This document shows, piece after piece, positions 1 to 7,047 of a DNA stretch of 64,000 nucleotides. Under the pieces are notes generated by a model. It did no database searches and was not told where the DNA came from. It saw only the letters and a program-made list of their open reading frames with translations. The position numbers and the translations under genes are program-made. Source of the stretch: Streptomyces nymphaeiformis (GTDB lineage Bacteria > Actinomycetota > Actinomycetes > Streptomycetales > Streptomycetaceae); the NCBI RefSeq assembly GCF_014203895.1, contig NZ_JACHJY010000002.1:868001-932000 (forward strand). Direction: 5' to 3'. The first letter of the stretch is position 1. Every line of letters starts with the position of its first letter.

Positions 1-75
1 CAGGTCGCCCGGGCTCACCGCCCCGCCGGGGGCCGAGTCCAGGACGACCATGAGGAGGTTGCGTGCTGTGGTCAT
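1..75 (-). CDS. GPP34-like phosphoprotein, N-terminal fragment cut by the window edge
   Basis: Only the first 25 codons are present, reading from an ATG (complement of 73-75) off the left edge. The start MTTARNLLMVVLDSAPGG followed by a VSPGDL segment resembles the N-terminus of streptomycete GPP34-domain (Golgi phosphoprotein 3-like) proteins. These small peripheral proteins usually begin with a similar LL(I/M)V-D pattern and a GDLSLA segment. The rest of the protein lies outside the window, so the domain cannot be confirmed here. The upstream 200 bases on this strand carry no other convincing gene. Confidence 0.45.
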   Translation of the reverse strand, partial: MTTARNLLMVVLDSAPGGAVSPGDL

Positions 76-281
76 GAAGGGCCTCACATCCTCACGTACC
101 GCCGTGCGCACCGAATGACCGGTCGCGTGCGGCCGGAACCGAAGCGAAACACATGCGTGTTCCACCTTACGACTTCTCCGCACCGGGCAGCGGCGGCCGA
201 TGGACGAAGTATCGCCGGTCTGCCGGTCGGTGATTGACTGATGGGCGGCGGCAAGCCCGAGGTGTCTTCAGAGGAGCGACC

Positions 282-857
282 ATGGCGTTCGAGACCGAAG
301 TCGGTTCCGGAGTCGCGGAACGGGAGGACTGGTCCTATGCGCCGGCTGTCGGCGTCGGACCGCTCCGGTTCGGTATGACCGTCGACGAAGTGGTCGAGGC
401 GGTTGGGGTACTCGGCCGGACGAAGGCCAGCGATTGCGTACGCGACCACGCGATCTTCTCACCGACGTGGCGGGTCGAAGTCCACCGTCGCGGATTGACC
501 TCTTCCCCGCCTGCCGTCACGGCCTACGTCAGCCAGGCTGTGGGGCTGTTCTGCGTCGCTGTGGACGCCGTGCGCGGTCCCCGGGTCGCGTACGACGGAA
601 TCCTGCTGGTCGGGAGAGATCTGTCGGAGCTGGAGAGCGACGCCATCGCGTATGCCGAGTCCATGGGCGTGCACCTTCGCTACACGCCCGAGGGCTATGC
701 AGGGCCGGACGATCCTGGGGTCGTGATGCGTGGGCAACCGGTCGGCCAGGTCCTCCGGTCGCGCCCGTTGTTCATGGTGACGCGCGATGGCGCGCATACG
801 GAATGGGACTCGATGCCCTCAGCGGAGTACGGCGTCAACGGCCGGTCCATCGCCTGA
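282..857 (+). CDS. conserved hypothetical protein, 191 aa
   Basis: I chose the ATG at 282 because GAGGAG at 271-276 sits at ideal ribosome-binding distance. An in-frame upstream start would extend the gene by 16 residues with no such site. The protein has no signal peptide or membrane segment. It opens with a G-x-L-R-F-G-M-T-xx-E motif (around residues 24-33) seen in many small soluble actinobacterial proteins of unknown function, some beside toxin genes. A specific function cannot be assigned. It stands alone, with no obvious partner downstream. Confidence 0.7.
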   Translation: MAFETEVGSGVAEREDWSYAPAVGVGPLRFGMTVDEVVEAVGVLGRTKASDCVRDHAIFSPTWRVEVHRRGLTSSPPAVTAYVSQAVGLFCVAVDAVRGPRVAYDGILLVGRDLSELESDAIAYAESMGVHLRYTPEGYAGPDDPGVVMRGQPVGQVLRSRPLFMVTRDGAHTEWDSMPSAEYGVNGRSIA

Positions 858-1283
858 TGCGGGTGACTCATGACATGAGGTAGAGGAGATGTGCCCGCAT
901 ACGACGGCCAACGGCCCACCAGTGGCGACGGAGGCTTGGTACATGATCCGACACCGGCGCTTCTCGGACTCCGAGAATCAGAGAAACGTGTCACACCTGG
1001 CGCCTGGTGTCGGACCGTTCAGCGGAATGCCGTAGGGGACGGCCCGAAACCCGACATCGCTGCTATGGCCGCCCAGGTCCATATCTGGGTGGCGTCGAGT
1101 CCGGTGACCGGGACCTTCCAGTCCGGCACCGAGGGGTGGGAAGAGTCTTGGCGGCCGGCGACCGGCGGCAGGCTCTTGGTGCGGCCTTCCTTGACGTACG
1201 CCTTGAGGTTCATGCTCTCGCCCGTCTGTCCGGTCGGATCACCCCTGGTGAGCGATGCCGATGTCCGTCGTGGTCCGCGGGAA
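858..1283. other. no convincing gene
   Basis: Open frames exist on both strands but none has a ribosome-binding site, a recognisable domain and clean boundaries together. A minus-strand frame covering about 1019-1213 gives a 64-aa product starting MNLKAYVKEGRTKS that might be a gene remnant. I could not match it to a family. Confidence 0.5.
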
Positions 1284-1320
1284 GCGGGTCCCGTGCCGGG
1301 GGAAGTAGCACGGGACCCGC
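1284..1320. terminator. strong inverted repeat, probable bidirectional terminator
   Basis: GCGGGTCCCGTGC (1284-1296) pairs perfectly with GCACGGGACCCGC (1308-1320) around an 11-nt loop. There is no U-tract, as is usual for streptomycete terminators. Confidence 0.6.
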
Positions 1321-1387
1321 GGCTCGCGGGGTGGAAGGTGTGCCCTCGGGCGTTCGGGGCTCCGAGGGCACATCACTCTCTCCTGGC

Positions 1388-1449
1388 AACCATTCAAAAT
1401 GGTTACGAGAAGAAATTAACAGTCGATCAGTAACTGGTCAAGATGGTTA
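1388..1449. promoter_or_regulatory. operator-like palindrome and related half-site
   Basis: AACCATT-CAA-AATGGTT (1388-1404) is a perfect 7-bp-arm palindrome in a locally A/T-rich stretch. A second element, GTCAAGATGGTTA (1437-1449), follows about 40 bases later. The same half-site type (GTCAAGATGGT, or TGACA plus GGTTACG) recurs at 5351, 17084, 20794, 26429 and 29689, so this is probably a binding site for a TetR- or MarR-like regulator. The regulator is unknown. Confidence 0.4.
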
Positions 1450-1558
1450 TGTGTGTATCGCTGGGCGGGCTGGGCGGAAGGAGTGTCTATGGGCGTGCGT
1501 ACACCGTTGGTCTTCACGACCGCAGGACCGCAGGCATCTGTTGTCCTAAGGGGCGGGT

Positions 1559-1815
1559 GTCATACGCGACGAGGGGCCGGCAATCCTGCTGTGGCTCATC
1601 GAGGGGGCCACGCGCTACCTGGCCGCCTGAGGCCCTCTCGAAGGTCTCGCCAAGGTCCGCTTCGCGATCACCGCCTACACCGCAACCGAGGACCGCATCG
1701 GCCGCTTCCCGGCCGAGTGCTGCACCGGGGACGCCGATCCCCGGGGCGATCTGCAGGTGGAACAGGGCCTGCTCCACGCGGAGTGCAGCGCGTGGTGCAC
1801 TCCGGCGAGGACTGG
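1559..1815 (+). pseudogene. remnant of a phage/plasmid P4-type DNA primase C-terminus
   Basis: One frame reads ILLWLIEGATRYLAA, then a stop (TGA at 1628-1630), then continues with FAITAYTATEDRIGRF and a VEQGLLHAECSAWC segment. This order of motifs is what I know from the C-terminal part of D5/P4-family phage or plasmid primase-helicases: a GxLLW-EG-RY helix, then an A-x-Y-xx-EDxxGRF segment, then a W-C segment. The N-terminal ATPase part is absent, and the frame is lost after about 1815. This is debris of an integrative element. Assignment is by eye from motif order only. Confidence 0.45.
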
Positions 1816-1844
1816 GGCAAGTCGACGAGGGAGGCGCCGCGGCC

Positions 1845-2228
1845 ACGAGCTCGCTGTTGACGGAGAGCGACCTCGTCCACGAGGAAGAGGTGGTGCGGCG
1901 GGAGGACCTCGAAGCGCTGGACTGCGTACGCCGGGCCCGGGACAAGACGCGGTGCCGCAACACCAAGTCACCGTATGTCGGCGACGGGCGCGTGGCCCGG
2001 TACGCCCTCCTGGACGACGGCGCGTCCCCGGATCCGGGCTGCGGCCTGTACCTGCGTCGGGCGTTCTTCCTGCTGTCCCACGACCGGGACAGCCGTCCGG
2101 ACAGGCTCTACCGAGAAGGCACGCCGGGTGAGGCGGTCGACCCCCGGACCGTCGCGCCCAAGAGGCCGGCGGCCAAGACTCCCGGGTCCCAGAGCGGTTC
2201 CGCGGCCGTGGCGACGTCCGGGCAGTGA
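1845..2228 (+). CDS. hypothetical ORF of uncertain status
   Basis: About 127 codons remain open to a stop at 2228. The middle is protein-like: acidic N-terminal part (ESDLVHEEEVVRREDLEAL), a C-x6-C pair, and a YALLDDG..PGCGLYLRRAFFLLSH stretch with two cysteines. The end is a low-complexity Ala/Lys/Gly tail. I do not recognise the family. There is no clear start or ribosome-binding site, and it directly follows the broken primase, so it may be the tail of another decayed mobile-element gene. Confidence 0.25.
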   Translation, partial: TSSLLTESDLVHEEEVVRREDLEALDCVRRARDKTRCRNTKSPYVGDGRVARYALLDDGASPDPGCGLYLRRAFFLLSHDRDSRPDRLYREGTPGEAVDPRTVAPKRPAAKTPGSQSGSAAVATSGQ

Positions 2229-2324
2229 TCGTGCCGATCGAGCCCGGCGCCGACGGGCGAAGCGGCGAAACGACGCGGTGCCGTCCTCTTGCCCGGAAGG
2301 GAGGACGGCGCCGCGCCGTGCGTC

Positions 2325-3245
2325 TCAGAGGGTGTCGGTGACGAAGTCCAGAACCGCGTCACGGAAGGGCTCGGGCTCCTCGATGTGGCCCAGGTGGCCG
2401 CTGTTCTCCAGGACGACCAGCCTGGAGCCGTGGATCAGTTCGTGGAGCTCCCGCGACCAGCGCGGTCCACAGATGACGTCGTGCCGCCCGACGACGACCA
2501 GTGTCGGAAGGTCCAGTCCCTTCAGCGCGGCCCGGTCGTCGATGACGTCCGGACAGAGGTCCTCGTCCAGTCCCGAGACGTACGTGGCGCGCACGGCGTC
2601 CCGGACGGGACCGAAGCGCTCCTCGTTGCCCCAGTAGTCCGCGAAGTACGACGGAAGCACGCCCCGCGCCACGGCGAGGGTCGAGGCGTCGTCCGCGATG
2701 GAGGACATCGCACCGAACGCGGCCAGTACGTCGGCGAGACCAGGGTGGTCGGCGTACTTGGCCGCGAACTCCTGCACCCTGCGTCCTGCCTCCTCGCCGT
2801 GTTCGGGGCCGGTGACGGGCGCGCCCCCGTACAGCACGACGCCCGCCAGCCGCTCCGCGCGGTGCAGGGCGTGGTAGGCGGCGACGAAGGCGCCGTGCGA
2901 GTGGCCGAGGAGGTGAACCTTCTCGACGCCCAGGCGGTTGGTCAGCACTGCAAGGAAGCGGCTGTAGCGGTCCCGGGTGTAGCCATGCGGGTGAGAGGGG
3001 AGTCGCCCGGAGCCGCCGGTACCGATGGGCTCCACGTAGACCATGGTCAGGTGCCGCTCCAGGAGCGGCATGCGCATGTACTCCCAGAAGATGCCGGGGC
3101 CTCCGGAGTGCACCACGCAGACGGGGCCGTCGCCGTACACGTGGTAGCGCTGCGCGATGCCGCCGACCTCGAAGGAGCGGGCGCCGACGGAGAGCGGGCC
3201 GTTCGGCTCCCGCAGGGCGGAGTCGGGGTTCGCGGGGGTGTTCAT
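2325..3245 (-). CDS. alpha/beta hydrolase (proline iminopeptidase-like)
   Basis: A 306-aa cytoplasmic alpha/beta hydrolase. The oxyanion region HSGGPG lies at residues 46-51, the nucleophile elbow G-H-S-H-G places Ser116 in the catalytic site, a GRHD aspartate follows near residue 255, and NSGHLGHIEEP near the end supplies the catalytic histidine. The HxGGPG signature is typical of prolyl aminopeptidases and related lactone or amide hydrolases, so substrate cannot be fixed. The length is normal for the family. Its start is separated by about 140 bases from a small open frame on the same strand. Confidence 0.85.
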   Translation of the reverse strand: MNTPANPDSALREPNGPLSVGARSFEVGGIAQRYHVYGDGPVCVVHSGGPGIFWEYMRMPLLERHLTMVYVEPIGTGGSGRLPSHPHGYTRDRYSRFLAVLTNRLGVEKVHLLGHSHGAFVAAYHALHRAERLAGVVLYGGAPVTGPEHGEEAGRRVQEFAAKYADHPGLADVLAAFGAMSSIADDASTLAVARGVLPSYFADYWGNEERFGPVRDAVRATYVSGLDEDLCPDVIDDRAALKGLDLPTLVVVGRHDVICGPRWSRELHELIHGSRLVVLENSGHLGHIEEPEPFRDAVLDFVTDTL

Positions 3246-3385
3246 GAGGGTCTCCCTAGGGTGAGAAGGCTACTGACACCGGCAGGACGCGGCGGAGACC
3301 CGGAAGTTCGATTCCAGCTCTGTGACCTGCGTCACTTGTCTGCGTCTCGGTCGCCCCACGGGGGTGGGGTGGCGGAGACGTCCGG

Positions 3386-3598
3386 TCAGGCCACGGGCGC
3401 GAGGTCGGGCCGGTGTTGCCGAGCTGTTCGGTGGCGATCTCCGGCGGGACTGGCCATGTCACACCCTTGGGCTGGCCGGCTCTGGCCGGTCGCCGGCAAG
3501 GAGCCCGCCGGCGGCTCGCACAGGGGAGGGTGGGTACCGTCGGGAATCATCGAGGCCCAGGAGACGCCCTCGGTACGGTCCCTGAACTCCTGTCTCAT
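3386..3598 (-). CDS. small ORF overlapping the regulator remnant, uncertain
   Basis: A 70-codon frame starting MRQEFRDRTEGVSWASM. Its ATG overlaps the terminal TGA of the regulator remnant upstream (ATGA at 3595-3598), an arrangement typical of translational coupling. The first 20 residues look like a normal soluble protein, and the remainder is Pro/Arg-rich and may be non-coding. No family is recognised. It could be a real small gene once cotranscribed with the regulator, or chance. Confidence 0.25.
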   Translation of the reverse strand: MRQEFRDRTEGVSWASMIPDGTHPPLCEPPAGSLPATGQSRPAQGCDMASPAGDRHRTARQHRPDLAPVA

Positions 3599-4163
3599 GG
3601 CGTCGAGGCCTGCCGGCTGCTCGATGAGGCCAGGGCCGCAGTGAGCCGGCGCCGGAAAGCGTCGGCCTCGGGATGCCGGCTCACGTCCCGCAGCAGGACG
3701 GGCAGTACGTACCGCTCGGCCACGATCCACTGCGCAGCCTGCGCCCGGTCGGCGAACCGTTGGGGGTGGACCTCGGCGTGTGGAAGCGGCAGGACGTCGT
3801 CGCCCTGGCGGTATGCAAGGAGGGGGCGGTCGCGGCGTCGGCACTGTGCAGGTAGTGCTCGAACATGCGGGCGCGCGCCTCGACGAGGCGGGCTTCCCCG
3901 TCCACGCGGCGACGCATGTCAGGGCGGGGATGTCGCTCTGCCCGGCCGGCAGGGGGACGTGCCGCGCACCGCGGTACGGGGCGGAGGGAGCCGTCGCGTG
4001 GCAGGGGCGACTCGAGGCCGTGGGCCAAGAGGCGTCGGACGTGCGAGCCCGCTCGCGCGGCGATCGCACACGTGGTGGAGCTGTCGAACGGCACCGGTAT
4101 GTCCCGCCGCGCCGAGAGGAGGCGGGACACGTCCGCGCGGGCAGCATGTGCCGACGGGATCAT
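3595..4163 (-). pseudogene. NB-ARC/BTAD-type transcriptional regulator, C-terminal remnant with frameshift
   Basis: The first part (from about 4163) gives a winged-helix-like segment and then RMFEHYLHSADAATAPS. That matches the junction after the NB-ARC module in AfsR/SARP-like regulators, where a HYL-x-(S/T)A helix opens the TPR region. The frame then breaks near 3815. The next frame continues with LPHAEVHPQRFADRAQA and WIVAERYVLPVLL, the expected F-x-(D/S)-xx-A-x-W-x-x-E-R pattern, ending at TGA 3595-3597. The nucleotide-binding and DNA-binding parts are missing. I judge this a truncated, frameshifted relic. Confidence 0.5.
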
Positions 4164-4178
4164 CCTGGGTGGAGGACG

Positions 4179-4730
4179 TCAGGCCTTCGCGGCGAGGGTG
4201 TACATCACGGACCGCTGCTGCTTGTGACGCCGGATGCGGCCCTTGGCCACGAGCGACTCCAGGGTGTTGCGCACGACCTGCGGGGTGGGGCTGCGGTCCG
4301 GGTGCTTCTCCAGAAGCTCCTCCCGCAGTTCCTTCGCCAGGCGCGGCTCGTCGTGACCGCCGAGCAGGTCCATCAGGAGGTCTCCGAGCAGAGGCTGCCG
4401 CGACTTCCCCTTCGCGGCGGCCTGCGTGGTCTTTCCCGTCTTGGCCGCACGCCGCGCAGGTGTGCCGGCCGCAGCCGGAGCGGACGACCGGCGCGACTTC
4501 GTCCCGGCGATTACGGGCTCCTCCTGGGCCTGCTCGGGCAGGGGAGAGGCTTCCACCAGACCTTCGTACCGTTCGGCGAGTTTGAGGATGTCGACCAGGA
4601 GGGCTTCCTCCTGCTTCAGCATCCTGATCTTCTCGGCCAGCTCCTGCTGACGTCGACGGTTATCTTCCAGGTCCGACGCGGCCTGATCCACGAGCCGCGC
4701 GCGGAGCGTGGATGCTGATTGGCTGGTCAC
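4179..4730 (-). CDS. coiled-coil/winged-helix protein, probable regulator
   Basis: A 183-aa protein. Residues 10-55 form a charged heptad-rich helix (likely coiled coil), residues 65-115 are a low-complexity Ala/Lys/Arg linker, and residues 120-183 resemble a winged helix: LAKELREELLEKHP, then TPQVVRNTLESLVAKGRI, then a RRHKQQRSVMYTL wing. This layout occurs in many streptomycete hypothetical DNA-binding proteins. No ligand domain is visible. The start ATG lies just downstream of an AGTGAACGGTTGTGACC region with only a modest ribosome-binding site. Confidence 0.7.
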   Translation of the reverse strand: MTSQSASTLRARLVDQAASDLEDNRRRQQELAEKIRMLKQEEALLVDILKLAERYEGLVEASPLPEQAQEEPVIAGTKSRRSSAPAAAGTPARRAAKTGKTTQAAAKGKSRQPLLGDLLMDLLGGHDEPRLAKELREELLEKHPDRSPTPQVVRNTLESLVAKGRIRRHKQQRSVMYTLAAKA

Positions 4731-4962
4731 AACCGTTCACTCCCTAGTAATGGATGACGCTGCGCATGGTACCCACGCCGGGTCTTTTGTGCAGAAGGCC
4801 CGGGGCGGGGAGACATACGCCCTCAGCACCGTGTTGCTCGTGAAGTGTCGGGAGGCACAACGAGTCCTCTGTACAACATGCCCCCCCCAAGTGTGTCCAT
4901 GAATCCCGCGATGCGTGCACGGCACACGTGTCACGCGAGCGCATCGGCGGCCGGCAGCGTGA

Positions 4963-4997
4963 CGCAGGGCCCTGCGCCGTGGCAACAGGGCCCTGCG
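4963..4997. terminator. inverted repeat, terminator of the CGNR gene
   Basis: CGCAGGGCCCTG (4963-4974) and CAGGGCCCTGCG (4986-4997) form a perfect 12-bp stem with an 11-nt loop. It lies 14 bases beyond the stop of the minus-strand CGNR gene. Confidence 0.65.
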
Positions 4998-5010
4998 TGG
5001 AGTGGACCGG

Positions 5011-5259
5011 TCAGCGCGCGGCCAGTGCGGGCGGTTTCCTCTTACGGGCCCGGTAAGCGGCTGCCTTGAACCGGTTTCCGCAGGACTCCATGCCGCACCA
5101 CTGCCGTCTCGCACCCCGTGACCGGTCGACGTAGACGCGGGTGCACTCCGGGTTGTCGCACTCTTTGAGCAGACGTGACTCGGCGCCACCGAGCAGTTCG
5201 ACGGCCCCGCGGGCGACGGTGGACAGGGCCTCCTGCGGGATCGCCGCACACGAAGACAT
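5011..5259 (-). CDS. short CGNR zinc-finger protein (ABATE domain missing)
   Basis: An 82-aa product with the zinc-binding C-terminal domain CDNPECTRVYVDRSRG...WC-x3-SCGNR, i.e. CxxxxC...C-x3-CGNR. It is followed by a basic tail typical of CGNR proteins, which are stress-associated transcription regulators usually about 180-200 aa with an N-terminal ABATE domain. Here the ABATE part is absent and translation appears to begin at MSSCAAIPQEALSTVA. It may be an N-terminally truncated relic or a mini-repressor. It is divergent from the oxidoreductase pair at 5406, with operator-like elements (GGCAGGTTACC near 5282 and the site at 5351) between them. Confidence 0.65.
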   Translation of the reverse strand: MSSCAAIPQEALSTVARGAVELLGGAESRLLKECDNPECTRVYVDRSRGARRQWCGMESCGNRFKAAAYRARKRKPPALAAR

Positions 5260-5350
5260 GTCGAGGTGTCATATCACCACGCTGGCAGGTTACCTGGGTG
5301 TGGGCAAGAGATTTCGCTGTTGACGCCGTCATGGGCGTGTGCCACTATCG

Positions 5351-5372
5351 TAACCACTTTAAAGGGTGATGG
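5351..5372. promoter_or_regulatory. operator-like dyad upstream of the molybdopterin oxidoreductase
   Basis: TAACCACTTTAAAGGGTGA is an imperfect dyad centred on CTTTAAAG, flanked by TAACC and GGTGA. It lies 35-55 bases before the start at 5406 and belongs to the recurring GGTTA/GGTGA motif family in this window. Confidence 0.4.
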
Positions 5373-5405
5373 CGTGTGTGCTGAGTCCATGAAGGAGTGG
5401 GGAAG

Positions 5406-6128
5406 ATGGCAGATCGACCGAAACGAAGTGCGGACGGCGCACCGGTGGGGCGGCGCGCGCTGCTTGGCGTGCTGGCCGCGGGCGCGGCCGGACTCGTCGC
5501 GGCGCCCCCGCTCCAGCGCGGCTGGGAGAACTTCCTCGGCGCCGCTTCCCAGGTCGACCGCACGGGACTCACCGGACTGCTGCCCAATCCGGGCGGCTTC
5601 CGCTACTACAGCGTCGTCGGATCCGTGCCGCGCAAGGACGAGCGCAACTACGCGCTGACGATCGGCGGTCTGGTCGAGAATCCCAGGACCTACACCCTGC
5701 CCGAGCTGCGGGCGCTTCCGCAGACGCGGGTCGTCGGCGACGCGGTGTGCACCGACGGCTGGCGGGTGGACAACACTCCCTTCGACGGCGTGAAACTGGC
5801 GGACCTGCTCGATGCCGCCGGTGTGCGTGGCGAGGGAACGGCGGTCCGTTTCACGTGCTTCGACGGTGCCTACACCGAGAGCCTCACCCTGGAACAGGCC
5901 CGCCGCTCGGACGTCCTGGTCGCGCTGAACATGCAGGACAAGCCGATCACCCATCAGCAAGGCGGCCCGGTCCGTCTGTACGTGGCGCCGATGTACTTCT
6001 ACAAGTCGGCCAAGTGGCTGTCCGGCATCGAGGTCACCGAGCAGGTCGTCGCGGGCTTCTGGGAGGAGCGCGGCTATCCGGTCGACGGCTGGCTCGAGGA
6101 TGCGGACCGGACCGATGGCGCAGCCTGA
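5406..6128 (+). CDS. molybdopterin-dependent oxidoreductase (sulfite oxidase/MsrP-like fold)
   Basis: A 240-aa protein. The ATG at 5406 is preceded by AAGGAG at 5392-5397. Residues 15-35 carry an RR-containing hydrophobic stretch (GRRALLGVLAAGAAGLVAA), a probable Tat-type signal or anchor. The SUOX-fold molybdopterin domain follows, with Cys115 in the VCTDGWRVD motif as likely molybdenum ligand and a Y-VAPMYFYKSAKW segment near the end. The size matches prokaryotic YedY/MsrP-like and plant-type sulfite-oxidase-fold enzymes. The cytochrome b partner overlaps its 3' end, suggesting electron transfer across the membrane. Substrate (sulfite, methionine sulfoxide or other) is unknown. Confidence 0.85.
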   Translation: MADRPKRSADGAPVGRRALLGVLAAGAAGLVAAPPLQRGWENFLGAASQVDRTGLTGLLPNPGGFRYYSVVGSVPRKDERNYALTIGGLVENPRTYTLPELRALPQTRVVGDAVCTDGWRVDNTPFDGVKLADLLDAAGVRGEGTAVRFTCFDGAYTESLTLEQARRSDVLVALNMQDKPITHQQGGPVRLYVAPMYFYKSAKWLSGIEVTEQVVAGFWEERGYPVDGWLEDADRTDGAA

Positions 6129-6789
6129 CCGGGACGGCCGCGTCAGGCGGTTCGGCCCCGTCCCGCGGACCGTCCACCGGGCCACCGGCTGGCTCATGAT
6201 GATCTGCCTGACCACCGCCGCGTGCCTGTACCTGGGTCCGCTCGCGCAACTCGTCGGCCGGCGGCACCTCATGGCCATGGTCCACGAGTGGTCCGGCATC
6301 CTGCTGCCGGCGCCCCTCCTGCTCGGACTGCTGTCGTCCGAGTTCCGCGCCGACCTGCGCCGTCTGAACCGCTTCGCGGAGTACGACCGGCAGTGGCTGC
6401 GGGCCGCCCGCAGGCGTCTGACCTCGCCGCAGGCCCGGCCGGCCGGCAAGTTCAACGCGGGGCAGAAGCTCTACGCGGGCTGGATCGCCGGTGCCGTCCT
6501 GGTCATGATGTTCACCGGCCTGCTGATGTGGTTCATGGGGCTGCTGCCCTTCATCTCCCGCACCAGCGCGATCTTCGTGCACGACATCCTGGCCTGGACC
6601 ATCACCTTCGTCCTGATCGGGCACATCCGCAGGGCGTACGCGGACCCGGAAGCCCGACTGGGCATGCGGACCGGCTACGTCAGCCGGTCCTGGGCGGACC
6701 GGCACCACTCCCGGTGGCTCGGCGAGGAGCACGCCGACACGGAGAGCGCGCCTCCCGCCGCGACACCGTCGCGTCCGGCCGTCGAATGA
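6115..6789 (+). CDS. cytochrome b561-like membrane subunit
   Basis: A protein of about 224 aa with four hydrophobic helices: TGWLMMICLTTAACLYL, then GILLPAPLLLGLLSS, then GWIAGAVLVMMFTGLLMWFMG, then a segment around ILAWTITFVLIGH. Histidines at VHRATG, MVHEWSG, VHDILAW and GHIRRAY could coordinate two haems. The start overlaps the 3' end of the oxidoreductase gene. I use ATG 6115, but ATG 6100 is possible. The pair resembles YedY-YedZ-type enzyme/haem-anchor modules. The C-terminal tail is Pro/Ala-rich and soluble. Confidence 0.8.
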   Translation: MAQPDRDGRVRRFGPVPRTVHRATGWLMMICLTTAACLYLGPLAQLVGRRHLMAMVHEWSGILLPAPLLLGLLSSEFRADLRRLNRFAEYDRQWLRAARRRLTSPQARPAGKFNAGQKLYAGWIAGAVLVMMFTGLLMWFMGLLPFISRTSAIFVHDILAWTITFVLIGHIRRAYADPEARLGMRTGYVSRSWADRHHSRWLGEEHADTESAPPAATPSRPAVE

Positions 6790-7047
6790 CCCAAGGGCGT
6801 GGAAGGCAGCCGCCGTTCCGAGGACCGTCCGGCGGCCTGTGTCCACACCCGTGCCACCCATGGCGGCAACACCGACCGTCAACTGACTGATGTACCGCAG
6901 CATTCCGCACGGACAAGGTGAGAACCGACGATCCCGTGCGGCACCGGGCGCGCACCCGGACCACCGATCGTCCGTCCCCGTAACCCGCTCGACCGGTGGC
7001 GAAAGAGCCGCCACTCCGGGCGGGTATCTACTCCTGAGAGGAAAGCC

